Origin: Myxococcus hansupus
GTDB lineage: Bacteria; Myxococcota; Myxococcia; Myxococcales; Myxococcaceae
NCBI RefSeq assembly: GCF_000280925.3
Contig: NZ_CP012109.1
Location: forward strand, 6,840,501 to 6,904,500
Direction of reading: 5' to 3'
Length of the DNA: 64,000 nucleotides
The position numbers were made by a program, and so were the translations under genes. Of the stretch, positions 14,491 through 26,270 are shown in pieces (the stretch's first letter is position 1; each line of letters starts with the position of its first letter). The notes under the pieces are model-generated. The model made no database searches. It worked only from the letters and a program-made list of their open reading frames with translations, and had not been told where the DNA came from.

Positions 14491-14561
14491 GGGTACGTAG
14501 CTCAACGGGAGAGCACTCGGCTTGCACCCGAGGGATCCGGGTTCGAATCCCGGCGAATCCA
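14491..14561 (+). tRNA. tRNA-Ala(TGC)
   Basis: Canonical D arm (TAGCTCAACGGGAGAGCA), anticodon stem CTCGG/CCGAG with loop CTTGCAC (TGC at 14523-14525) and T arm CCGGG-TTCGAAT-CCCGG. The acceptor stem GGGTACG/CGAATCC has one A-A mismatch and a G-T pair at position 3-70, the hallmark recognised by alanyl-tRNA synthetase. Discriminator A. Confidence 0.85.
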
Positions 14562-14571
14562 CTTCACCCCC

Positions 14572-14645
14572 GCCGGGGTAGCCCAATCGGTAGAGGCACC
14601 AGGTCGAGAACCTGGAGGGTACGGGTTCGACTCCCGTCTCCGGCA
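14572..14645 (+). tRNA. tRNA of uncertain identity (anticodon position GAG, C at position 33)
   Basis: The cloverleaf is good: acceptor GCCGGGG/CTCCGGC, D arm GCCCAATCGGTAGAGGC, anticodon stem CCAGG/CCTGG, T arm ACGGG-TTCGACT-CCCGT, discriminator A, 74 bases. The loop is TCGAGAA, which puts C at the normally invariant T33 and gives GAG (14606-14608, Leu). It has a short variable region, whereas bacterial tRNA-Leu is class II. The identity is therefore doubtful. The HNH gene starts 22 bases downstream. Confidence 0.65.
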
Positions 14646-14667
14646 CAACCCCAAGAGGCTCCGTGTC

Positions 14668-15210
14668 ATGGAGACGCTGGTCCTGAGTCAATCGTTCGAG
14701 CCCGTCGCCCGAGTTCCCTGGCAACGGGCGGTCATGCTCATCTTCCAAGGCAAGGTCGAGGTCGTCGAGGAGTACGAGGACCGCCTCGTGCGCTCGGTGA
14801 CGGTGGAGATTCGCATGCCCTCCGTCATCCGCTTCATTCGCGGTCTGCGGCGGCGGCCCAAGGGCGTGAAGTTCAGCCGGGAGAACGTCTACCTGCGCGA
14901 CAAGTGCCGCTGCCAGTACTGCGGCCTCAAGGTGACGCGCCCGGAGGCCACGTACGACCACGTCCTGCCACGCGCACAAGGCGGCAAGACGAGCTGGGAG
15001 AACATCGTCATCGCGTGCGTGCCCTGCAATCAGAAGAAGGGCAACCGCACGCCGGAGCAGGCGCGCATGGCCCTGCGCACCACGCCCGGGAAGCCGCGCA
15101 AGCTCCCCGAGTCGATGCACCTGACGTTCATGTTCGAGAAGGGCATGCCCATGTCGTGGGCGAAGTTCCTCAGGGACGTCGCCTACTGGCATGTGGAGCT
15201 GGAGGAGTAA
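14668..15210 (+). CDS. HNH endonuclease family protein
   Basis: The 180-residue protein has the widely conserved N terminus VLSQSFEPVARVPWQRAV and a zinc-stabilised HNH core: CRCQYCG (first Cys pair), YDHVLPRAQGG (catalytic His), SWENIVIACVPCNQKKG (Asn and second Cys pair). Stand-alone proteins of this type are common in myxobacteria and cyanobacteria and their role is unknown. The start ATG is only 22 bases after the last tRNA of array B, so its message probably begins as read-through of the tRNA transcript. Confidence 0.9.
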   Translation: METLVLSQSFEPVARVPWQRAVMLIFQGKVEVVEEYEDRLVRSVTVEIRMPSVIRFIRGLRRRPKGVKFSRENVYLRDKCRCQYCGLKVTRPEATYDHVLPRAQGGKTSWENIVIACVPCNQKKGNRTPEQARMALRTTPGKPRKLPESMHLTFMFEKGMPMSWAKFLRDVAYWHVELEE

Positions 15211-15339
15211 GGCCCCAGGGGAAAGGGGAGCCACCCGAGGTGGCTTCCGCCTCCTGAGTGTCCCGCCCCGGTGGCGGACGCACTCGGAGGTCCGGGAGTT
15301 CGCCAGAGGCGGCTCCCACCCCATCGGCCGTCCCCGCGC

Positions 15340-15373
15340 GCCAGCAGGCGGGATGTCGCTGCTGGCTGTTTTT
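15340..15373 (+). terminator. Rho-independent terminator
   Basis: GCCAGCAG (15340-15347) pairs with CTGCTGGC (15359-15366), followed by TGTTTTT. It lies between the HNH gene and the Ser-like tRNA and probably ends the cassette B transcript. A smaller hairpin (GCCACC/GGTGGC, about 15229-15243) lies just after the HNH stop codon. Confidence 0.8.
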
Positions 15374-15375
15374 CT

Positions 15376-15463
15376 GGAAGCTGAACTGGCGATGGCGCCA
15401 GGCCCCGCTGCTAACGGGCGCGAGCCGGTTCTCCGGCCCGAGGTTCGAGTCCTCCGGCTTCCG
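15376..15463 (+). tRNA. tRNA-Ser(GCT)-like, class II, atypical D arm
   Basis: Acceptor GGAAGCT/GGCTTCC, anticodon loop CTGCTAA (GCT at 15410-15412) on a four-pair stem, a long variable arm with GCCGG/CCGGC, and T arm GAGG-TTCGAGT-CCTC. The class II form fits serine. The D region instead forms a tight hairpin, CTGGCG-ATGG-CGCCAG, unlike a normal D arm. The rest of 15211-15607 holds only the terminators noted above. Confidence 0.55.
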
Positions 15464-15607
15464 CTCCGCCTGCCCCACCGGGCACCCGCGACGCACGACT
15501 GTGCGCGACGCGACGGGACGTGACACCGACACGCAGCATGGCGGAGCCACCCCACATTCCTACGCTCCCGCGATTGGGCCATCCCGGCCTGGCAGGGAGA
15601 CAGCCAC

Positions 15608-16207
15608 ATGAGGCATGCGCGGTGGGGTCGATGGGCAGTGGGTTGGGTGTGCCTGGGCATCGCGGCGGGCACCGGCTGCGGGTCGGATGACGCCGTCCCG
15701 GAGGAGCCTCCCGGGGGCGAACAGTCGCAAGTCCCCGTGGGTGCCGAGGACCAGGAACGCATCGACATCGGGATGAACATCTCCCCCGTGCCCCTCAAGA
15801 TGGAGGGCCTGGACGCGAACCTCGTGGGACTGGGGAGCTACATCGTCAATGCCCAGTCCGGCTGCAGCGACTGTCACACCCAGCCGGGGTACCTCCCCGG
15901 GGGTGACCCCTTCCAGGGGCAGCCCGAACAAATCAACACCACGAACTTCCTCGCGGGAGGCAGGCCCTTCGGCCCGGGCATCGTCTCCTCCAACATCACC
16001 CCGGATGCCCAGGGCCTCCCGGGCGGCATGACCTACGCGGAGTTCCTCACCCTGATGCGGACGGGCCGTGAACACGGTGCCATCATCCCGGTGATGCCCT
16101 GGCCCATCTACGCGAAGATGCGCGACCAGGATCTGAAGGCCATCTACGAATACCTCCGGGCCGTTCCTCCGGCCCAGCCAGGGATGGCCCCGCCCCCCGC
16201 CCCTTGA
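15608..16207 (+). CDS. Monohaem c-type cytochrome lipoprotein
   Basis: The 199-residue protein has an N-terminal hydrophobic signal ending at a Cys (GTGC, Cys24; an imperfect lipobox) and one haem c site, CSDCH, near residue 86. Downstream MPWPIYAKMRDQDLKAIYEYLRAVPP contains the axial Met region and the terminal helix typical of small cytochromes. It probably shuttles electrons at the outer face of the inner membrane or in the periplasm; the partner is unknown. The RoxA-like cytochrome gene is 4 kb upstream. Confidence 0.85.
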   Translation: MRHARWGRWAVGWVCLGIAAGTGCGSDDAVPEEPPGGEQSQVPVGAEDQERIDIGMNISPVPLKMEGLDANLVGLGSYIVNAQSGCSDCHTQPGYLPGGDPFQGQPEQINTTNFLAGGRPFGPGIVSSNITPDAQGLPGGMTYAEFLTLMRTGREHGAIIPVMPWPIYAKMRDQDLKAIYEYLRAVPPAQPGMAPPPAP

Positions 16208-16323
16208 GCCGGGCCGCCACGGCCGCTCCCTTGCGTGGCATGCATTTGACCGGGATTGCGCGCTCACCTCGGCCGTTGAGCGGGGTTAGAGTGCGCTCCC
16301 GGCGAGGGGGCGGCTGAGACGAC

Positions 16324-19145
16324 ATGGCGACGAGGAAGAGCGAGGACCAGGAGCGGCTCATCGACCGCGACCTCACCGCGCTGGCGCGGGAGAACAAGCT
16401 GCCAGCCGCCCACGGCGTGGACGCGGCGGTGACGGAAGTGCTCGGGCTGTTGACGCGTGGGGCAAGCATCCGCTGCTGGCGGGTGAGGCCGGCGTGGGCA
16501 AGAGCGCCCTGGTCCAGGAGGTGGCGCGGCGCATCGCCGAGGGCCGCGTGGACGCGGAGCTGGCCAACGCCCGGCTGGTGGAGGTCTCCGTCGCCAACAT
16601 CCTGGCGCGCAGCACCCAGCGCCAGGCCGCCGAGAGCTTCGAGGAGCTGCTGGCCTATCTGGCCCGGCACCCCCGTCCCATCGTCTACATCCGGGACCTG
16701 CCCGCCGCTCTCGGGGGCCCCCTGGCACCGGTCGCCGTGCGGGGCCTGCGCACCGGCGGCCTGCGCTTCATCTTCGAGACGGAGCCCAAGCGCGTCCAGG
16801 AGCTGCTCCGCTCCGATGAAGCGCTGGCAGAACGGCTCCACCTGCTCCCGCTGCACGAGCCCACGATGGAGAAGGCGCGGTGGGTGCTGGGCCGCGTCGC
16901 GGAGGAGCTGGAGCGCGAGCTGCGCCTGCCCATCGACCCGACGGCGTGTGACCTGGCGCTGCGGCTGTCGTCCAAGTTCCTGCTCGCGCAGCGCATGCCG
17001 CGCAAGGCCATCGAGCTGCTCAAGGAGACGGCGGCCGAAGCGGCGAGCGCGGCCAAGGACCACGTGGGCCCGGAGGACGTGCTCAGCCGCTTCTGCGCGG
17101 CCACGAGGCTGCCTCGCTTCGTCGTGGACGACGCGATGCCCCTGGACCTGGATGAGACGGAGCGCTTCTTCGGGGAGCGCCTGCTGGGGCAGACGGACGC
17201 GGTGGGCGCGGTGCTGCGCTCCGTGGCGCTGCTCAAGGCGGGCCTCAACGACCCGCGCCGTCCGCTGGGCGTCTTCCTCTTCGCGGGCCCCACCGGCGTG
17301 GGCAAGACGCAGCTCGCCAAGCTGCTGGCGGAGTATCTCTTCGGCTCGGCGGACAGGCTGGTGCGCCTCAACATGGCGGACTACCCGAACGACGGGGATG
17401 AGAGCGTCCCGTTCGGCGCGTCATGGGCTCCGGCCTTGGAGACGCGGCGCGGGGAGCTGAGCGCGCTGCTCGACGGCAAGGTGTTCACCGTGCTGCTGCT
17501 CGACGAGTTCGAGAAGGCGGCGCGAAGCGTCCACGACCGCTTCCTCCAGCTCTTCGACGAGGGCACCTTCGTCAACGGCGCCGGCGAGACGGTGTCGTGC
17601 AACAACACGCTCATCGTCGCCACGTCCAACGTGGGCGCGGAGGTGTACCGCGAGTCCGGCATGGGCTTCACGGGCACGCGCCGCACGGAGGAGATGGTGC
17701 CCGAGGTGGACCGGCGCATCAGCGAGGCCTTCCGCCCGGAGTTCCTCAACCGCTTCGACGCCATCTGCCACTTCCGGCCGCTGTCCAAGGTGGACATCCG
17801 CAAGATTGCCCAGCGCGAGGTCGGTCGCGTGCTGCAACGCGAGGGCATCCGCGCGCGCGCCCTGGACGTGGAGGTGACGCCCGCCGTGGTGGACCTGCTG
17901 GTGGAGCGGGGCTATTCGCCGCAGTTCGGCGCGCGGTACCTGCAGCGTGAAATCGAGAAGACGCTCACCGCCGCGCTCGCGGTGGAGATTGCCCGCCGGC
18001 CGCTGCCTCCGGGCACGCCCGTCCGCGTCGAGGCCCGGACGGGAGGCCGCGTCACCGCCGTGGCGGAGCCCGCTGCCCCGCCGCCCTCACCCACCGCGCA
18101 GTTGCTGCTGCCGTCCGCGCGCGCGGCACCGGTGAAGCGGCGGCTCGACAGGAAGTCGCTCCTGTTCGAGATGGACCGGCTGGTGGGCAAGGCCCGAGCC
18201 CTGGCGGAGTCCGCGGGCCGTCCCGAGCTGGAGAAGCGGCGCGCGGCGCTGCTGGCGGAGACCCAGGCGCCCAACCTCTGGGACGACCCCACGCACGCGG
18301 CGGAGGTCATCCGCGCCTTCCGCACCGTGGAGGCCCACCTCAACGAGCAGGAGCGGCTGGAGGCGGCCTGTCTCTTCGCGCGCCGGCTGGTGCGCGAGGC
18401 GAAGAACGAGGTGCAGCTCGCGTCCGCCGCACGGCAGGTGGAGGACGTCGCGCGCGAGGTGCAGATGGCGGAGGCCCTCCATGCCTCGGGCGCCTCCACC
18501 CAGGACACCGAGGCGCTGGTGGACATCTGCGCCAGTGACTCGGCGGAGTCCCAGGTCACCTGGGTGCAGGAGCTGGCCACCATGTATCTGGGCTGGGCGC
18601 AGCGGCGAGGCTACGAGGCCGTCGCCGTGGCCGAGGCCGAGGAACCCGCGCGCGTCGTCGTGCGCATCGCAGGCCCTGGCGCCTACGGCTTCCTCGCGGG
18701 GGAGGCGGGCATGCACCGGCGGTTGGAGGACGAGAAGCGCCAGCGCGCCTACGTGCGCGTCCACCGTGGCGGCACCATGACGCAGGAGGAGCTGGAGCTG
18801 CTGGAGGTCCAGGGCCGCCCGATGAAGAGCCACGAGGGCGCCTACCTGCAACGCGTGCGCACCGAGGTGACGGTGAAGGACGAGTCGTCCGGCCGCGTGC
18901 TCACCCTCGCCGGCGCGGCCGAGGTGGAGGAGATGAAGGACATCGCCGCGCGTGTCGTCGCCGGACAGGGCAGCAACACGGACGAGGCTCGGCGGTACTA
19001 TCTGGGGCGAAGCCCCCGGGTGGAGGACCCTCGCACCGGCGCGGGCACCCCGCGCGTCAAGGACGTGCTGCGCGGCGAGCTGGACGTCTTCATCGCCGCG
19101 TGGATTTCACGGCCTCCCGCGGAGCCCCCCACGACCAGCACCTGA
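16324..19145 (+). CDS. Clp/ClpB-like AAA+ ATPase fused to a release-factor-2-like domain without GGQ (frameshift near the N terminus)
   Basis: The protein starts at ATG 16324 (IDRDLTALARENKLPAAHG, the normal entry to a Clp D1 domain, with no ClpA/B N domain). At the G4 run 16459-16462 the frame must shift by -1 to reach HPLLAGEAGVGKSALVQEV, the first Walker A. The first Walker B is degenerate (IVYIRDL). The second AAA+ module is intact (GPTGVGKTQLAK, VLLLDEFEKA, sensor-type FRPEFLNRFDAI). From about residue 600 the chain resembles class I release factors: LWDDPTHAAEVIRAF, then VTWVQELATMYLGWAQRRGY, and DPRTGAGTPRVKDVLRGELD at the end, but no GGQ tripeptide. It may act on ribosomes without hydrolysing peptidyl-tRNA. 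Confidence 0.8.
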
Positions 19146-19155
19146 GGACACGGCG

Positions 19156-19731
19156 TCAGCGGGACATGTCCACGATTCGGAACGTCGACAGGTCCTCCGA
19201 GTTGGAGGCCATGGACTCGCCGAGCCGGCGGGCGCTCTCCGGGAAGGGGCCTCGTGCTACTTCCTGACCGGAGGGGCTCAGCACCTGGGCGACCACCCGG
19301 TCAAAGCCCTTCTTCAGCCCCATGGACTGGTGCGGCTCCCCCTTGGAATCCGCCACCATGAAGAGGGACTCCTCCAACTCGGACGACGGCGGTGACTCGC
19401 CGTGCTGGCGGAAGATGTTCTTCATGTGCTCGATGGACTCGCGGTGGCTCTTCTTGATTTCGCCCCGAGCCATGCCCTTGAAGAGCCCCGGGACGTCTCG
19501 CAGGTCCACGTGAATCAGGACGATGGGCCGCTCCGCGCGCAGGTCGTAGATGAACGAGTAGGCGTGCTGACGGAGCTCCTCCCGCGAGCCCCGGTTGGCG
19601 TACAGCACCAGCGTGGGCCGGCCCTTCCCAACGGGGACCTCACGGCCGAACACGTCCTTCAGCTCGGCGGCCTGTGCGGGAATCGCTCCCAACAGACCCA
19701 ACAGACATGCGAGCACGGCGACTTTCTTCAT
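19156..19731 (-). CDS. Secreted thioredoxin-like hypothetical protein, 191 residues
   Basis: The ATG at 19731 gives a typical Sec signal (KKVAVLACLLGLLGAIPAQA). The mature part reads like a redoxin fold (VFGREVPVGKGRPTLVLYANR, then ERPIVLIHVDLRDVPGLF), but the CxxC position is occupied by NRGSRE, so it should have no thiol redox activity. Myxobacteria carry several such periplasmic proteins of unknown role. It is convergent with the AAA+ fusion gene, 10 bases apart. Confidence 0.65.
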   Translation of the reverse strand: MKKVAVLACLLGLLGAIPAQAAELKDVFGREVPVGKGRPTLVLYANRGSREELRQHAYSFIYDLRAERPIVLIHVDLRDVPGLFKGMARGEIKKSHRESIEHMKNIFRQHGESPPSSELEESLFMVADSKGEPHQSMGLKKGFDRVVAQVLSPSGQEVARGPFPESARRLGESMASNSEDLSTFRIVDMSR

Positions 19732-19944
19732 GCAGCGGGTTCCTTTTGCAGGGCCTACGGTGACTCGGACGAACACGGGGCCTTCCTATTCGAATCCCCC
19801 GCCCCGCACGGGTGTCATCACCGCCCTCCCCCCTCGGAGAGACGGCGTCCGGCGCGGGCCCGGCCGGTTGCCCGGCGTCCGGCGCGTCTGTTATCGGATT
19901 TGTCATACCGCTGGGGACTGACTCAATGCGGTGGGGGGAACGCC

Positions 19945-21159
19945 ATGTCCGATTCGCTGAAGATTTGTAAAGGCCTGGTCACACTGCTGTTCCTGACGCT
20001 GGCGGGGCCCGCGTCCGCCGCGAAGCCCTTCACCGAGGGCATGGTCACCATCACCCTGGATGACGGCTGGACCACCCAGTACACGCTGGCGCGCCCCGAG
20101 CTCAATTCCCGAGACATCCCCGCGACCTACGGGCTCGTCACCCGCGCCATCGCCGAGGGATGGGGTGGATACATGACACTGACCCAGGCCCAAACGCTCG
20201 TCTCCGAGGGAAACGACATCGCCAGCCACACGTTGACCCACCCGGACCTGACTTCGCTCACCCCGCCCCAGCTTCTCTCCGAGCTCCGGGACTCCCGCGC
20301 CTGGTTGGAGACCGCGCTCGGGCTGCCCGCCGTCCCGAACCTCGTCGTGCCCTTCGGACTGCAGAACGGCCCGGTCCTGGACGTCATCCGCCAGCACTAC
20401 GCCAGCAGCCGCACGGTGAACGCGGGCCGCAACTTCCGCGACACCGTCGTCTACGACCTGCGCGCCAATGACGTGGCCCGTAACGTTCCCGTCAGTGCGG
20501 TGCAGGGCTGGGTGGACCAGGCCATCTTGGAGAAGAGCTGGCTCATCCTCGTGTTCCACGAGTTCACGAACGGGACGCCCACGCGGGACACCCAGTACGT
20601 CACGTCCGACTTCGAGGCCATCCTCGACTACGTCCAGACGAGCGGCGTGCGCACCGTCACGCTGTCGGAGGGCGTGGCCCTGACGGAGCGGCGCACCCAT
20701 CCCGACCTGACGGCCGGGTTCTTCGTCTACACCGACGGGCTGCAGAACGGCTTCGCCAACTGGAGCTGGGCGGACCACTCGCTCGACGAGACGAACGTGG
20801 TGCACTCCGGCACGTCCGCCATCCGCTTCGAGCCCGACACCTGGAACGGTCTGATGTTCCACCACTCGGGGATAGACTTGTCGCAGTACCAGTCCCTCCG
20901 CCTTTGGGTGCATGGCGGCACCGTGGGTGGACAGGCCGTGCGGCTGGTCCTCCATGACGGCGCCCAGGTGCTGGGCAGCATCCGCCTGGACACCGCGCTC
21001 GGCGGGGCCATTGCCCCGGGCACGTGGCAGCAGGTGACCATTCCCCTCGCCTCCATCGGCGCGAGCACGGGCATGCTGCAGGACATCTACTTCCAGGACG
21101 ACTCCGGCACCGACCAGCCCGTGGTGTACCTGGATGATGTGGTGTTCCTGCCGAACTGA
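19945..21159 (+). CDS. Secreted polysaccharide deacetylase with C-terminal carbohydrate-binding-like domain
   Basis: The ATG at 19945 gives 404 residues with a signal peptide ending near GPASAA. The NodB domain shows TLDDGW (the metal-binding Asp pair) and SHTLTHPDL (H-x3-H), then VVPFG and a late LILVFHEF (catalytic His region). Residues about 265-404 form a beta-sandwich like galactose-binding or CBM modules (LSQYQSLRLWVHGG, IYFQDDSG). The enzyme should remove acetyl groups from a cell-surface or prey polysaccharide. The gene stands alone, convergent with the MaoC-like gene. Confidence 0.88.
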   Translation: MSDSLKICKGLVTLLFLTLAGPASAAKPFTEGMVTITLDDGWTTQYTLARPELNSRDIPATYGLVTRAIAEGWGGYMTLTQAQTLVSEGNDIASHTLTHPDLTSLTPPQLLSELRDSRAWLETALGLPAVPNLVVPFGLQNGPVLDVIRQHYASSRTVNAGRNFRDTVVYDLRANDVARNVPVSAVQGWVDQAILEKSWLILVFHEFTNGTPTRDTQYVTSDFEAILDYVQTSGVRTVTLSEGVALTERRTHPDLTAGFFVYTDGLQNGFANWSWADHSLDETNVVHSGTSAIRFEPDTWNGLMFHHSGIDLSQYQSLRLWVHGGTVGGQAVRLVLHDGAQVLGSIRLDTALGGAIAPGTWQQVTIPLASIGASTGMLQDIYFQDDSGTDQPVVYLDDVVFLPN

Positions 21160-21202
21160 ACCGGAAGGGTCGCACCCACCCGCACGCGGCCCCGTGCGGA
21201 GT

Positions 21203-22144
21203 TCACGGTGATGGCGACGCCTCGGTGGAGGACAAGCGGCCCAGCACGTGCGGCTGACCGTCCTCGGCCATCACCCGGTAGGCCACGTCGCCACCGGCCT
21301 GCGGCGCGGTCTGGAAGATGACCCGCGAGGGCAGCAGCAACGGGCGGCGGAACTCCGAGGTGAGCGTGAGCACGGGTGCTTCCGCGGCCTCGCCCATCTC
21401 CGCCACGCAGCGACCCACCGTCCACATCCCATGGACGATGGCCCGCGGAAAACCAAAGGGCCGCGCCGTGAGGCCATACAGGTGGATGGGGTTGTAGTCC
21501 CCCGAGGCCCGAGCGTAACGGCGCCCCGCGTTCTCCGGGACGGACCAGCTCGCGGGACGGCTGTTCGCGAAGAGCTGCGCCTCATCCGTGGCGGGCGCGC
21601 GCGCGGCCTCACGCGGACGCTCCCCCATGCCAGGGAGCCGGCGGAGCATGGTGGTGACCGCGCGCCACACGAGAGTGCCGTTCTCTTCCACCTCCGTGTG
21701 CAGATCCAGCTCACGGCCCTGCCGTGCCTCGCGCTGACCTTCGACCCACGCATGGATGGAGTAACGGCCCCCCGCGGACAGGCGCTGGCGCTGGTGGATG
21801 TGATTGCGCACGTGCACCATGCCCAACAGCCGATAGGGAAAGGCGGGGTGGTTGAGCAGGGTGAGGTGCAGCGGCATCGCGAACACCTGCGGGAACGTCA
21901 ATGGCAGGTCGCCGTCCGCTGGAAACCCACACACCTCCCGGTAGCGCGCGAGCTGCTTGGGGTCGGGCGTGAAGCCTTGCACGCGGACATCCAGCCGGGG
22001 CACCTCCCCCGGGCGAGCGGGCCTGCGCGCCACGGCGGCACGCAGCAACTCCCTGGCGAGCAAGGGGGGCTTGGACAGCTCCAGCGAGGGCGCAGTGTGG
22101 GACACGTTGGGGCTCCAGAATGACGCAGTCAGACGAGCCCCCAT
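21203..22144 (-). CDS. MaoC-like hotdog-fold dehydratase family protein
   Basis: From the ATG at 22144 the protein has 313 residues; the frame is open much further upstream but that part is the shadow of the kinase gene. It is a double-hotdog protein: an N-terminal MaoC_dehydrat_N-like half (FPQVFAMPLHLTLLNHPAFP) and a C-terminal half with ASGDYNPIHLYGLTARPFGF followed by AIVHGMW, the hydratase 2 motif with catalytic Asp and His. It probably hydrates or dehydrates an acyl-CoA or acyl-ACP. It is divergent from the TPR kinase gene, 109 bases apart. Confidence 0.82.
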   Translation of the reverse strand: MGARLTASFWSPNVSHTAPSLELSKPPLLARELLRAAVARRPARPGEVPRLDVRVQGFTPDPKQLARYREVCGFPADGDLPLTFPQVFAMPLHLTLLNHPAFPYRLLGMVHVRNHIHQRQRLSAGGRYSIHAWVEGQREARQGRELDLHTEVEENGTLVWRAVTTMLRRLPGMGERPREAARAPATDEAQLFANSRPASWSVPENAGRRYARASGDYNPIHLYGLTARPFGFPRAIVHGMWTVGRCVAEMGEAAEAPVLTLTSEFRRPLLLPSRVIFQTAPQAGGDVAYRVMAEDGQPHVLGRLSSTEASPSP

Positions 22145-22253
22145 GGCAGCACGTGCGAGCCTTGTCGAGAAGTAGAGAGTCGACGTCGGACGCGCCCCGG
22201 GGATGCAGGCCCCCCTTTTTTGGGGACACGGAGCGTGGGAGAACATTCCCTCC

Positions 22254-25877
<3,624 letters not shown>

Positions 25878-25985
25878 CACACGGTGTCTGGAAATCACGC
25901 CCCTCCACGCACATTTTCAAGCGCCCCTTCGACAATCCCGAGAGCGTTCCGCCGCGGGCCCGCCCCGCATGTTCCGGAGAGTGTC

Positions 25986-26168
25986 ATGCACGTCCTGTCC
26001 GCCAGCCCTCGGCCCGCCAGTCCCGCACCGCCCCGCCGAGGCACCGCCGCGCAGGTCCGAACCGCCCCGCTCACGCCAGCCCTCGCGGTTCTCGAGCGCG
26101 TGGGCCAGGTCCTCGCGGACAGGTTCGTCCAGACGGAGTCCGGGCGCGGCGTCCCCATCCGCGTTTGA
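25986..26168 (+). CDS. Small hypothetical protein, 60 residues
   Basis: An ATG at 25986 follows GGAGAG at about 5-base spacing. The product is Pro/Ala-rich at the start and ends with a short amphipathic helix (ALAVLERVGQVLADRFVQTE). No family is recognised. It fills part of the gap between the kinase and RNase J genes and could be a real small protein. Confidence 0.35.
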   Translation: MHVLSASPRPASPAPPRRGTAAQVRTAPLTPALAVLERVGQVLADRFVQTESGRGVPIRV

Positions 26169-26270
26169 CGCGGTCGCCCTCCGTGCAGCCACGCAGCCCC
26201 CTCACGCCATTCGTGGCGCACCCCTCACTTTCCGCCGCAGCAGGCAGGGTGAATCTTTAGACTTCCTCCA

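Noticed and set aside
14400..14650. A CRISPR-like reading of the repeated GGTTCGA segments in tRNA array B
   Set aside because: The repeats are T arms of individual tRNA genes with different acceptor stems; there are no spacers of constant length and no cas genes in the window.
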